A stretch of DNA of 64,000 bases, taken from assembly GCA_035606235.1 (NCBI GenBank), contig DATNFU010000019.1, forward strand, positions 9,270 to 73,269, in the 5' to 3' direction. The first letter of the stretch is position 1. The number at the start of each line of letters is the position of its first letter. The DNA comes from 66-474 sp035606235 (GTDB taxonomy: Bacteria; Pseudomonadota; Gammaproteobacteria; Xanthomonadales; Rhodanobacteraceae). This document shows, piece by piece, positions 49,521-57,698 of the stretch. The notes under the pieces are model-generated. The model did no database searches and had not been told where the DNA came from. It was given only the letters and a program-made list of their open reading frames with translations. Both the position numbers and the translations under genes were made by a program.

Positions 49521-49886
49521 TCAGCGCTGGCCTGGAACGAGGTTCGGTCGCACTTCGAACACGCGACCGGGCGAGCGCGGCACGCGCGCGGCCCAATCGA
49601 GAGCGGCATCGAGATCGGGCACGTCAATGATGAAAAAGCCGCCGAGCTGTTCCTTCGTTTCCGCATAGGGGCCGTCCTGCACGCGGCGCTTGTCGCCTTC
49701 GAAGCGCAGGGTGGATGCGGTATCCGGCACTTGCAGGCCGGCGCCGCCGACGAACACGCCGGCTTTCTTCAACGCTTCCACATACGCTGGCCACACTGCC
49801 CAGTAGGCCTCGCGTCTGGCGGGATCGGGGTCGTTGCGCACCGCGAAGTCGGCGGCCGTTTCATAGATCAGGATCGAATAGTTCAT
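49521..49886 (-). CDS. YCII/DGPF domain protein
   Basis: Protein of 121 aa, a complete YCII-related domain with normal length: MNYSILIYETAADFAVRNDPD, GVFVGGAGLQVPDTAST, RRVQDGPYAETKEQLGGFFIIDVPDLDAALDWAARVP and EVRPNLVPGQR. It is a paralogue of the adjacent gene downstream (117 nt gap). GGGAG stands about 8 nt before ATG 49886. It is the first gene of the YCII-YCII-membrane protein-ECF sigma operon. DGPF proteins have a ferredoxin-like fold related to muconolactone isomerase-type enzymes, but no reaction is known. Confidence 0.9.
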   Translation of the reverse strand: MNYSILIYETAADFAVRNDPDPARREAYWAVWPAYVEALKKAGVFVGGAGLQVPDTASTLRFEGDKRRVQDGPYAETKEQLGGFFIIDVPDLDAALDWAARVPRSPGRVFEVRPNLVPGQR

Positions 49887-49964
49887 GGCGGTGCTCCCGG
49901 TGGGTTAGAGCGCATGGTCGCTCATTCCCTGTCGCGCCAGCGATCCGGATTTCGACAGCGCCGA

Positions 49965-50681
49965 TCAAACTTCTTCGGTCGCCGTCACCTTCGCCCGCCG
50001 CATCAGCCAGCTCACGCCGCGCAGGTCGGCCAGGCCCACCCACAGCCGATCGAGCATTCCGTACTTGGAAACGCCGCGCGTGCGGGGGCGATGTCCGACC
50101 GGCACGCTGACGCTCTCGAACCCCGCGCGCTTCACCAGTGCCGGGAGATAGCGGTGCATATGGTCGAAGTAGGGCAGCAGCATGAACGTATCGCGCTCGA
50201 ACAGCTTCAGGCCGCAGCCGGTGTCGGGCGTGGCGTCGCGCAGCATCCGCGAACGCACAGAGTTGGCGATCTTCGAAGAGATGCGTTTGTTGAAGGTGTC
50301 GCGGCGGGTGGTGCGCCAGCCGGCGAACAGCCTGATTTCCGATTTCGCCCGCGTGCGCGCGTCGAGCAATTTCGGGATATCGGCCGGATCGTTCTGGCCG
50401 TCGCCGTCCAGGGTGGCAATCCACTTTCCGCGCGCGGCGCGCACGCCGTTCCAGATTGCGGTGCTCTGGCCGCTCTGGCGCAGGTGTTTGATGATGCGCA
50501 GCTCCGGATGGCGCGCACGTTCGGCCTGCAGCACCGCCAGCGAATCATCGCGGCTGGCGTCGTCCACGTAGACCACCTCGTAATCGAGGCGGCCACGCAA
50601 AGCTATAGCGATTTCGCTCAGCAACGGCGGTATGTTGTCGCGCTCGTTGAATACCGGCACGACCACGGAAAGCTCGGGCAT
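49965..50681 (-). CDS. GT2 family glycosyltransferase (dolichol-phosphate mannosyltransferase-like)
   Basis: Family 2 glycosyltransferase of 238 aa. It shows the entry motif SVVVPVFNERDNIPPLL, the nucleotide site EVVYVDDASRDDSL, the metal-binding D-G-D in IATLDGDGQNDPADI, and the acceptor region RDATPDTGCGLKLFERD with RTRGVSKYG near the end. It resembles DPM1/ArnC-type enzymes that load a sugar on polyprenyl phosphate, but it lacks the C-terminal membrane helices of ArnC. The frame extends upstream to 50885, but ATG 50681 begins the conserved fold. The anti-sigma gene lies 58 nt upstream on the same strand. Confidence 0.9.
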   Translation of the reverse strand: MPELSVVVPVFNERDNIPPLLSEIAIALRGRLDYEVVYVDDASRDDSLAVLQAERARHPELRIIKHLRQSGQSTAIWNGVRAARGKWIATLDGDGQNDPADIPKLLDARTRAKSEIRLFAGWRTTRRDTFNKRISSKIANSVRSRMLRDATPDTGCGLKLFERDTFMLLPYFDHMHRYLPALVKRAGFESVSVPVGHRPRTRGVSKYGMLDRLWVGLADLRGVSWLMRRAKVTATEEV

Positions 50682-50739
50682 GAGGCGCCCCTTCGCGAAA
50701 GAGCCGCGATTATCGCCGATGCCGCGCGGCCGTGCAGGA

Positions 50740-51468
50740 TCAGAGTTCCGCGAGCGTCTGCTGCGCCGGGCCCTGCAAAGCCTGACGCAAGGTGCGCTCC
50801 ACATCGGAGAAGCCGCGCGCGTCGCTGCCGAGCAGCAGCAACGTGCCGTGATCGAGCGGCAGTTCGCGGCCCTGCCATCCGGCATGACGGAAATCGCGGG
50901 TGCGCGCGGTGTCGCGGTCTACGAAATACAGCGCGGTCACCGGTTCGTTGTTGATGCGGAACACCAGGTGCACGGTGCGATAGGGGCCGACATCGCAATC
51001 GCGCGCGAATACGGCGCCCTGCGGCATGGCGCGCAGGTTCACGCCGCGCGCGGCGAAGTCCCGCCGCAGCTCACCGTCGGAAACCGGTTGCGTGCGCGCC
51101 AGCGCAAAAGCCTCGCCGTGCACATGCGCCACGCTCATCCCCGGCAGCGGATCGGCCAGTGCGCTGCGATTCCAGCCGAAGGTGGCGATGCCCACGGCCA
51201 GCAGCACCGATGCGGCCAACGCGAATCCGAGCTGCCAGCGTCGCTGCGCGCGCGTGCGCGTGCGGGTGGCCTGTGCCAGCAGGATGCGTTCGGCAAGCTG
51301 TGCGGGCACTTCGATGGACAAGGCTTGCTCGATGCGCCGCTCCAGCCGCTGCGCGCGCCACCACGCCTCGGTGCAGCCGGCGTGGCAACTATCGCGGTGG
51401 GCGAAAAACATCGCTTCACGCGAACGCGGTTCGGCGGCGAGCCGACGGCGGAATTCAAGGCAATCCAT
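50740..51468 (-). CDS. anti-sigma factor, DUF3379-like
   Basis: Membrane-bound anti-sigma protein of 242 aa. The cytosolic N-terminus carries a zinc-finger-like set C3, H24, C28 and C32 (FFAHRDSCHAGC), close to the ZAS H-x3-C-x2-C motif but with one extra residue in the last spacing. One transmembrane helix (about 79-98) leads to a periplasmic domain of about 140 residues (MSVAHVHGEAFAL; GYxxxH-like TVHLVFRINNEPVTALYF). It overlaps the sigma-factor gene by 14 nt, so the pair is co-translated. Release of the sigma factor by an envelope signal is expected from the arrangement. Confidence 0.88.
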   Translation of the reverse strand: MDCLEFRRRLAAEPRSREAMFFAHRDSCHAGCTEAWWRAQRLERRIEQALSIEVPAQLAERILLAQATRTRTRAQRRWQLGFALAASVLLAVGIATFGWNRSALADPLPGMSVAHVHGEAFALARTQPVSDGELRRDFAARGVNLRAMPQGAVFARDCDVGPYRTVHLVFRINNEPVTALYFVDRDTARTRDFRHAGWQGRELPLDHGTLLLLGSDARGFSDVERTLRQALQGPAQQTLAEL

Positions 51469-52000
51469 GCGCCGTCTCCTTCGGATTCATGCTTGCACCA
51501 CCATCGAGCAGTACGCGCAGCTTCTGCCGCGCGCGGAAAAGTTGGGTCATCACCGCGCCGGGCTTGCAGCCGAGTTCCGCGGCGATCTCCTCGCAGGAAA
51601 AGCCGCCCAGTACCTGCATCACCAGCGGCTCGCGGTATTTCGGTTCCAACCGCAGGATCGCCGCGCGCACCTGCGCATCGGAGCCCGCGCGTTCGGGATC
51701 GATCGCCGGGGTGTCATCGGCGAGATTGTCGTCCAGTTCGCCCAAGTCGAGACGCTTGCGTTCGAAACCGCGCGCGTGCTCGCGGCGCAGGATGGTCAGC
51801 AGCCATGGTTTGGCGGCGGCGCCGTCGCGCAGCGAGTCGAGTGCGCGCCAGGCGCGCAGCAAGGTTTCCTGCACCAGATCCTGCGCGCGCGCGTCATCGC
51901 CGCACAGCCACCAGGCGAAACGGTAGAGATCGCTGGCATGCGCGCGAACCAGCGCGTCGAACTGGCGTTGTCTGCTGCCCACCCTGGACAAGACCGGCAT
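51455..52000 (-). CDS. ECF RNA polymerase sigma factor (RpoE-like)
   Basis: Extracytoplasmic-function sigma factor of 181 aa. Region 2 (residues about 12-80) contains ALVRAHASDLYRFAWWLCGDDARAQDLVQETLLRAWRALDSL, and region 4 (about 115-168) contains LEPKYREPLVMQVLGGFSCEEIAAELGCKPGAVMTQLFRARQKLR. AAGGA lies about 8 nt before ATG 52000. It is encoded immediately upstream of its DUF3379-type anti-sigma. No ECF-type -35 AAC motif upstream was confidently identified, so autoregulation cannot be shown. Confidence 0.94.
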   Translation of the reverse strand: MPVLSRVGSRQRQFDALVRAHASDLYRFAWWLCGDDARAQDLVQETLLRAWRALDSLRDGAAAKPWLLTILRREHARGFERKRLDLGELDDNLADDTPAIDPERAGSDAQVRAAILRLEPKYREPLVMQVLGGFSCEEIAAELGCKPGAVMTQLFRARQKLRVLLDGGASMNPKETAHGLP

Positions 52001-52056
52001 GGCTCGATCCTTCTTTCAGCCGCCACTGGAATGTACGCAAAGCGGCAGAGATTCCT

Positions 52057-52917
52057 CTAACGCAATTTGGCGAGAATGCCATCCAGCTCATCGGCGCTGT
52101 GATACCGCACGGTCAACTTGCCGCGGCCATTGCGGCCGTGCGCGATCTGCACGCGTGCCCCGAGCTTCTCGCTCAATTCGCGCTCCAGCGAGGCGATGTC
52201 CGGATCGCTGTGCGGCGCGCGCCGCTTGGCGGCAGGTGGCAGTTGCGCCAGTCGCACCGCTTGTTCCAACTGACGCACCGACCATTGTTCGGCGGCGGCT
52301 TTCTCGGCCAGTGCGATGGCGCGCGGCGCTGCAAGCGTTCCGAGCGCGCGCGCATGACCCATCTCGATCTGGCCGTTCTCGAGCAGGCGCCGGATCGGTT
52401 CGGGCAATTCCAGCAGACGCAGCAGATTGGTCACCGCCACGCGCGAACGCCCCACTGCATCCGCCGCCTGCTGCTGGGTGAGATCGAATTCTTCGATCAG
52501 GCGATGCAGTGCGTGCGCTTCTTCCAGCGCGGAGAGTTCCTCGCGCTGGATGTTCTCGATCAGCGCCATCGCCAGCACCGCCTGTGGTGCGACATCGCGC
52601 ACCACCGCGGGGATTTCGGTCAGGCCGGCCTGCTGCGCGGCGCGCCAACGGCGCTCGCCGGCGATCAATTCGAATTTAGCGTGGCCGATGCTGCGCACCA
52701 CCACCGGCTGGATCAGACCCTGCGCCTTGATCGAGGCAGCGAGTTCAGCCAGTTTCACCGCGTCGATTTTCTGGCGCGGCTGGTATTTGCCGGGCGCGAT
52801 CTGCGCAAGCGGCAGGTTGCGCAATTCCTCCGCGCCGCTCGGCGACTCCTCGACATCACCGCCGCCCAGCAGGACATCCAGATCGCGCGAACCCAAGCCT
52901 CGTCTTTTTGCCGACAT
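52057..52917 (-). CDS. parB: chromosome partitioning protein ParB
   Basis: CTP-dependent DNA clamp of 286 aa that loads at parS and organises the origin region. It shows the N-terminal start MSAKRRGLGSRDLDVLLGG, the CTP-binding GERRWRAAQQAGL, the ENIQREELSALEEA box, the helix-turn-helix LTQQQAADAVGRSRVAVTNLLRLLELP, and a C-terminal dimerisation tail with GKLTVRYHSADELDGILAKL. GAGGAA precedes the ATG. parA lies 10 nt upstream. No parS-like palindrome (TGTTTCACGTGAAACA) was seen in this window by reading. Confidence 0.96.
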   Translation of the reverse strand: MSAKRRGLGSRDLDVLLGGGDVEESPSGAEELRNLPLAQIAPGKYQPRQKIDAVKLAELAASIKAQGLIQPVVVRSIGHAKFELIAGERRWRAAQQAGLTEIPAVVRDVAPQAVLAMALIENIQREELSALEEAHALHRLIEEFDLTQQQAADAVGRSRVAVTNLLRLLELPEPIRRLLENGQIEMGHARALGTLAAPRAIALAEKAAAEQWSVRQLEQAVRLAQLPPAAKRRAPHSDPDIASLERELSEKLGARVQIAHGRNGRGKLTVRYHSADELDGILAKLR

Positions 52918-52927
52918 GCGCGATTCC

Positions 52928-53725
52928 TCAGTTGCCTGGTGCCGGCGCTGCGGCCGGTGCCACGCCGCGTTCGCGCCGAATCATCTCGCCCGCCAAGCCG
53001 AGATAGGCGATCGCGCCGCGCGATTCGCGGTCATACAGATTGATCGGCTGACCGTGGCTCGGCGCTTCGGCAAGGCGCACGTTGCGCGGGATGATCGAGC
53101 GCAGCACCTTGTCGCCGAAATGCTTGGTGAGTTGCGCCGAGACGTCATTGCCGAGGTTGTTGCGCACGTCAAACATCGTGCGCAGCAGGCCTTCCACTTC
53201 CAGTTGCGGATTGAGCCGCGCGCGCACCGCCTTGATCGTGTCCAGCAGCGAAGTCAGGCCTTCCAGCGCGAAGTATTCGCACTGCACCGGGATCAGCACG
53301 CTGTGCGCGGCGGCCAGAGCGTTGAGCGTGAGCAGGTGCAGCGACGGCGGGCAGTCGATCAGAATGCTGTGGTAGCGATCGCCGAGCTTGCCGAGCTGCT
53401 CCTTCAATCGCGATTCGCGCGCGATCGCATCCATCAGTTTCAATTCCGCGGCGGTGAGATCGCGGCCGCCGGGCAGCAAGTCGTACCCCGCTTCGGTGGG
53501 CAGGATCGCCGATTCGATCGTGGCTTCTTCCAGCAGCACTTCGCAGCCGCTCGGTTTGGCGTTGCGCTTGTCCACGCCGGAAGCCATCGTCGCATTGCCC
53601 TGCGGGTCGAGATCGACCAGCAGGATCTTGCGTTTGGTTTCCGACAGCGCGGCGGCCAGATTCACCGCGGTGGTGGTCTTGCCGACACCGCCTTTCTGGT
53701 TGGCTATGGCGATGATGCGCGTCAT
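52928..53725 (-). CDS. parA: chromosome partitioning ATPase ParA
   Basis: Deviant Walker-type ATPase of 265 aa that drives segregation of ParB-parS complexes. The Walker A box K11-G-G-V-G-K16-T-T and the Walker B region LLVDLDPQGNATM, DCPPSLHLLTLNALAAAHSVLIPVQCEYFALEG are diagnostic of chromosomal ParA/Soj. A Pro/Ala-rich tail ends it. It is transcribed with rsmG upstream and parB downstream, the usual origin-proximal order in proteobacteria. The start ATG 53725 has only a weak Shine-Dalgarno. Confidence 0.97.
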   Translation of the reverse strand: MTRIIAIANQKGGVGKTTTAVNLAAALSETKRKILLVDLDPQGNATMASGVDKRNAKPSGCEVLLEEATIESAILPTEAGYDLLPGGRDLTAAELKLMDAIARESRLKEQLGKLGDRYHSILIDCPPSLHLLTLNALAAAHSVLIPVQCEYFALEGLTSLLDTIKAVRARLNPQLEVEGLLRTMFDVRNNLGNDVSAQLTKHFGDKVLRSIIPRNVRLAEAPSHGQPINLYDRESRGAIAYLGLAGEMIRRERGVAPAAAPAPGN

Positions 53726-53796
53726 TGCAGCCCGAAGATCCCGTTATCGCGACCAAGCGAACGCGAAGGGTAGCATCGTCGTCCGAGTCCGCGTGC

Positions 53797-54426
53797 TCAA
53801 ATTCGCCGTATTTCGATCACGTGGCGCTGCGCATCGAGCCCCGGCACGGTCAAGGCATGGATGGCAGCTACCCGGAATCCTGGCGGCACCTGCGCCAGTT
53901 CGGTTTGCTCGAGCTGTCCCTTCAACGCAAGCCAGACACCGTCCGGGTTGAGCGCATGACCACCCCAGGCCAGCATGTCGGCAAGGCTGGCGAACGCACG
54001 CGCGGTAATGCAATCGTAGCTGCCTTCCAATTCCTCGACACGGAGCTGTTCCACCCGCACGTTCGGCAGCGGCAGCGATCGCACGGCTTCGCGCAGGAAG
54101 CGCGCTTTTTTGCCATTGCTGTCCACCAGCGTCACGTGCAGGTCGGGCCTCGCGATTGCCAGCGGGATGCCGGGCAGGCCGGCACCGCTGCCGAGATCGG
54201 CCAACGTGGCGCCATGCACTTGCGGCAACACCGCAAGCGAATCGAGCAGATGGCGCGTGACCATCTGCGCCGGGTCGCGCACCGCTGTCAGGTTGTAAGG
54301 CTGATTCCAGCGGGCCAGCAGATCGAGATAGCCGAGCAGCGAGCCGACCGCCGCGGCGGGAATCTCGAGCCGGAGCGCGCCGAGGCCGGATTCGAGTCGT
54401 TGCTGGAGCGAGGCGCGAGCGTGCAT
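53797..54426 (-). CDS. rsmG: 16S rRNA (guanine-N7) methyltransferase RsmG
   Basis: Methylates G527 of 16S rRNA using SAM; 209 aa, the normal length. It shows WNQPYNLTAVRDPAQMVTRHLLDSLAVLP, the SAM-binding LADLGSGAGLPGIPLAI, VTLVDSNGKKARFLREAV and ITARAFASLADMLAWG. ATG 54426 has GGAC upstream and matches homologues; the frame to 54510 reads through a terminator. It is usually preceded by mnmG, which is not here: a short SPFH gene and its terminator lie upstream. It forms the head of rsmG-parA-parB. Confidence 0.96.
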   Translation of the reverse strand: MHARASLQQRLESGLGALRLEIPAAAVGSLLGYLDLLARWNQPYNLTAVRDPAQMVTRHLLDSLAVLPQVHGATLADLGSGAGLPGIPLAIARPDLHVTLVDSNGKKARFLREAVRSLPLPNVRVEQLRVEELEGSYDCITARAFASLADMLAWGGHALNPDGVWLALKGQLEQTELAQVPPGFRVAAIHALTVPGLDAQRHVIEIRRI

Positions 54427-54470
54427 CGACTTGTCCGCAGGAGCACACAGTATCGACGCAGACCCGGCTG

Positions 54471-54500
54471 AAACAAAAGCCCGCATTGAGCGGGCCTTTG
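54471..54500 (-). terminator. intrinsic terminator of the SPFH gene
   Basis: On the minus strand a perfect 6-bp GC stem (GCCCGC/GCGGGC, 54495-54490 and 54484-54479) with loop TCAAT is followed by TTTTGTTT (54478-54471), downstream of the SPFH stop and upstream of rsmG. Confidence 0.75.
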
Positions 54501-54543
54501 GGAATGACATTAGGTGCGTGCGATCGAAATGATCGCCAACCGA

Positions 54544-55026
54544 TTATGCCGCGAGATCCAGTTCCACTCGCGTGACCAGCACGCCACGTTCGCGCAATGA
54601 ACCATTCAGCGCCTGCTTGACGCGCAGGTTGCGCGCGCGCAGGTCGGTGCCGCTGTCACCGGCTACTTCGGGCAGCGCGCCGATCACGCGGCTGCGAATC
54701 ATGTCGTCCGCGCGGTCGATGACGGCCTCCGCGCGCTCGGGATCGAGCACCTGCCACCACACGCGTCCGCGCAGGGTTTCCGGTGCGGGATGACCTTCCA
54801 CCTGCACGCGTTCTTCGATTGCCAGGGTGTAGCCGGTAATGCTGATCTTGTGGGCAATGCGTTCAACCAGCGGCACCACCACATGCATGCCCGGCGTCAA
54901 CGTACGCGCAGGCTTGCCCAAGCGCCGCAGCGTGTAAACCTGACCTTCGGGAATGCGTTTGACGCACACCGCCGCCAACAAGCCAATCAGAGCGAGCAGG
55001 GGTAGGATAGTGAGCGTCGAGAACAT
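54544..55026 (-). CDS. short SPFH/Band 7 domain protein
   Basis: Membrane-anchored protein of 160 aa. A single N-terminal helix (about 3-22) is followed by a truncated SPFH core: RIPEGQVYTLRRLGKPARTLTPGMHVVVPLVERI, ISITGYTLAIEERVQVEGHP, RGRVWWQVLDPERAEAV and NLRVKQALNGSLRERGVLVTRVEL. Typical stomatin or flotillin homologues exceed 250 aa and carry a coiled coil, which is absent here. It may be a reduced family or a C-terminally shortened paralogue. The start has only AAAGACA as a weak ribosome site. It has its own intrinsic terminator. Confidence 0.82.
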   Translation of the reverse strand: MFSTLTILPLLALIGLLAAVCVKRIPEGQVYTLRRLGKPARTLTPGMHVVVPLVERIAHKISITGYTLAIEERVQVEGHPAPETLRGRVWWQVLDPERAEAVIDRADDMIRSRVIGALPEVAGDSGTDLRARNLRVKQALNGSLRERGVLVTRVELDLAA

Positions 55027-55328
55027 TGTCTTTAAAAACCGATGGTTGACTGCTTCTTCTATGTATCGGCTGCAAAAGATGATGCAGCCTGTGGATCAGA
55101 TAGTGCCTTAATCTTAATTTAACGGCAAGCAACCTGACCTGAATAATTGCGAGGACCGATTGCTTAGGTGGTTTTCGACCGCTTTTGTGAAAGCGAGTTC
55201 CACCATGTCTTCACCCAAGCATCATATGTGCCTGCGACGCGCAGACTGAGGCCGCCGTCGCAGCTTGAGCAGGCAGGTTGGTAGGCGCGACGGTAAAATG
55301 CCGGTTCGCTCATCTCCCAGACAGGCAC

Positions 55329-56327
55329 ATGACCTTTCCAGCAACCCGCATGCGGCGCATGCGCCGTGACGCGTTCTCGCGCGCGCTGATGCGCGAAACG
55401 GTATTGGTCCCCGCCGACCTGATTCTGCCGGTATTCGTTCATGCCGCGCAGGGCGACGTGCGCGCCGACATCGTCTCGATGCCGGGTGTGCAGCGGTTGT
55501 CCATCGAAGCGCTGCTGCGGGTTGCCGAACTCGCGTCGGAACTAGGCATTCCCGCGCTGGCGTTGTTCCCGGCGCTGGATGGCTCGGCCAAAAGCGTCGA
55601 CGCATGCGAAGCCTGGAACGATGAAGGCCTGGTGCAGCGTTCGATTCGCGCCGTGAAGCGACGCTTTCCTGATCTCGGCGTGATTGCAGACGTCGCGCTG
55701 GATCCGTTCACCACCCATGGCCAGGACGGACTGATCGACGAATCCGGTTATGTGCTGAACGACGAAACCGTCGCGGCGTTGATCAGGCAGGCGCTGTCGC
55801 AGGCGCGCGCTGGCGCGGACTTCGTCGCGCCTTCCGACATGATGGACGGCCGCATCGGCGCGATCCGCACCGCGTTGGAAGATGCCGGCCTGATTCACAC
55901 CCGCATCCTCGCCTACGCGGCCAAGTACGCGTCCAGTTTTTACGGGCCGTTCCGTGATGCGGTCGGCTCCGCGGCGAATCTCGGCAAGGGTTCCAAGCAC
56001 ACCTACCAGATGGATGTCGGCAATTCCGATGAAGCGCTGCGCGAGGTGGAACTCGATCTGGCCGAAGGCGCGGATGCGGTGATGGTGAAGCCGGGGCTGC
56101 CGTATCTCGACATCGTGCGGCGCGTGAAGGAGCGCTTCGGGGCGCCGACTTTCGTTTATCAGGTCAGCGGCGAATATGCGATGCTGAAAGCCGCGGCGGC
56201 GAACGGTTGGCTGGATGAACGCGCCTGCATGCTGGAAGCGCTGATGTGCATCAAGCGCGCGGGTGCCGATGCGATACTCACCTACTTCGCACTGGATGCT
56301 GCGCGCGCGCTCACCGGCAATACTTGA
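55329..56327 (+). CDS. hemB: delta-aminolevulinic acid dehydratase (porphobilinogen synthase)
   Basis: Condenses two 5-aminolevulinate molecules in haem synthesis; 332 aa. The Schiff-base lysines K199 (AYAAKYASSFYGPFRDAV) and K254 (VMVKPGLPYLD) are present. The metal region reads DVALDPFTTHGQDG, lacking the zinc cysteines, as in Pseudomonas, so the enzyme is the Mg-dependent type. ATG 55329 is chosen over the frame from 55278. TAAAAT near 55292 could be a -10 box. Its last 46 nt overlap the end of the convergent AraC gene. Confidence 0.97.
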   Translation: MTFPATRMRRMRRDAFSRALMRETVLVPADLILPVFVHAAQGDVRADIVSMPGVQRLSIEALLRVAELASELGIPALALFPALDGSAKSVDACEAWNDEGLVQRSIRAVKRRFPDLGVIADVALDPFTTHGQDGLIDESGYVLNDETVAALIRQALSQARAGADFVAPSDMMDGRIGAIRTALEDAGLIHTRILAYAAKYASSFYGPFRDAVGSAANLGKGSKHTYQMDVGNSDEALREVELDLAEGADAVMVKPGLPYLDIVRRVKERFGAPTFVYQVSGEYAMLKAAAANGWLDERACMLEALMCIKRAGADAILTYFALDAARALTGNT

Positions 56328-57304
56328 ACGCTTGGAACGCTTGCGCCTGATTCGGGTGCCGGACAGGCAGCGATCGATGCGTCGGAGCGCACGCGCCATT
56401 GCGGCTGCCGCAAGGTGCCGGGAGAAAAGCCGAAGCGCGCCCGGAAGGCGCGCTGGAACTGGCGCAGATTGCTGAACCCCCAGCGTTCGGCCACTTTCAG
56501 CAACGGTTGCTCGGGGCGGTGGCGGATATCGCGGAAGGCGGCATCGGTGCGCGCGCGCGCGATCACGCGGGCGACACCGCCTTCGGGTTCCATGATCCGG
56601 TAGAGCCTGGCACGCGACAGATTGAACTCGCGCTGCAACAGCCGCGCGCTCAAATCCGGTGCGTGCACATGCGATTCGATGAAGGCGATGATGCGTGCGC
56701 GCAGCGGATCTCCGTCCACCGCCGTTTCCAGTGCGCCGCATTGCAGACCCAGACAGTTGTGCAGCAACGACAAGGTGACGTGCACCGTCGGTGCGAGCGT
56801 GGACAACGTCAGGCCGGGCAAGGTGTGCAATAGCCGGTGCAGGTGTCCGCCGAGCAGTTGTGCCAGCGGATGATCGCCGCGCAACACCAGCCCGTGCAAC
56901 GAGCCTTTGGGATTGTCGAGCCGGTCACGCTCCAGCGCGACGGTCAGGATTTCGCAGCGACGCACTTCGGTCGCCAAGGGATAGCCCGGCTCGCACAGGC
57001 ACAAGTCGCCCTCCGCCAGCTCGACCGGCTCGCGTCCGAAATTCACCCGTTGTTCGCCATCCAGGATCAGCCGCACCGAAACGTGCCCGGCCTGATCGGC
57101 CCAATCCCAGGGAATAAAGGCTGCGGTACGGGAGGGATCGCTGGTATCGATCAAGGAGCGCATCACCCGGAATGCGCCGAGGTCGTAGCTGGTGAGCGAA
57201 TTTGTCGGTACGCCCGGCGCGCGCTGCGGAGCAGTCGAGCGCGACCGGATGGGGGGTACAGCCTCGACTGACGACGCTCCTTCATCCTGAACGGATATCA
57301 CCAT
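56282..57304 (-). CDS. AraC family transcriptional regulator
   Basis: Regulator of 340 aa. The N-terminal part (about 45-210) is an AraC-binding-like cupin region (VNFGREPVELAEGDLCLCEPG). The C-terminal HTH_18 domain (about 215-318) has two helix-turn-helix units: LSARLLQREFNLSRARLYRIM and LLKVAERWGFSNLRQFQRAFRARFGFSPG. It resembles the group with an AraC-ligand-binding domain annotated for FeaR/OruR-type regulators. GAGGGATGG precedes ATG 57304. The 3' end extends into hemB on the opposite strand. The target genes are unknown. Confidence 0.9.
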   Translation of the reverse strand: MVISVQDEGASSVEAVPPIRSRSTAPQRAPGVPTNSLTSYDLGAFRVMRSLIDTSDPSRTAAFIPWDWADQAGHVSVRLILDGEQRVNFGREPVELAEGDLCLCEPGYPLATEVRRCEILTVALERDRLDNPKGSLHGLVLRGDHPLAQLLGGHLHRLLHTLPGLTLSTLAPTVHVTLSLLHNCLGLQCGALETAVDGDPLRARIIAFIESHVHAPDLSARLLQREFNLSRARLYRIMEPEGGVARVIARARTDAAFRDIRHRPEQPLLKVAERWGFSNLRQFQRAFRARFGFSPGTLRQPQWRVRSDASIAACPAPESGASVPSVQVLPVSARAASSAK

Positions 57305-57698
57305 TCCATCCCTCTACGCAGCGATCGAATCTGGTTGCAAGAATACACAGAGGGCAACGCAGTGTCGCAACTGCGGGACGAATCGGCCCTTGTCAGAACG
57401 CGGGCCGGGGCTACCATTCAAGCTCGGCTGCACGGAATCCGCGGTCGGCAGGAACAGGGGGCGGCAATCGGAATGCGGTTGGCTGGCGCGCGTCTTCGGG
57501 ACGACTCGCACCGGGTGGGCCGCATGGCGTCAACAACGGCATTGCCGGTTGGCGACGCAAGGAAGCACCGAGGGAGGGGCGGCCACGCCCCTCCTCTTTT
57601 TTTGGCACGCGCGTTTTCGCGCGCCCGTACGCATATCTCGCGCAACATACGCCTGCCATAATCGCGGCTCGTTTGGGAAAGCATTAGCAGGCCCCAGC
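57305..57698 (+). other. 394-nt non-coding stretch ahead of the antiporter gene
   Basis: There is no convincing gene. A strong intrinsic terminator on the plus strand (57573-57603) ends a region of about 270 nt that has no assigned transcript. A 108-codon frame (57335-57661) runs through the terminator and reads as low-complexity, so it is not accepted. CATAAT at 57655-57660 is a likely -10 box for the antiporter. Confidence 0.5.
57573..57603 (+). terminator. orphan intrinsic terminator upstream of the antiporter gene
   Basis: A 9-bp stem with core GAGGGGCG/CGCCCCTC (57574-57581 and 57586-57593) and loop GCCA is followed by TCTTTTTTT. No plus-strand gene ends here, so it must terminate a small RNA or act as an attenuator in the kefC-like leader. 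Confidence 0.8.

Noticed and set aside
53726..55328. parS site near parAB
   Set aside because: No TGTTTCACGTGAAACA-like palindrome is seen; the CACGTG at 53820 lacks the flanking TTT/AAA.
57335..57661. 108-codon frame before the antiporter
   Set aside because: It crosses the intrinsic terminator, has no ribosome site and an Arg/Ala-rich unstructured translation.
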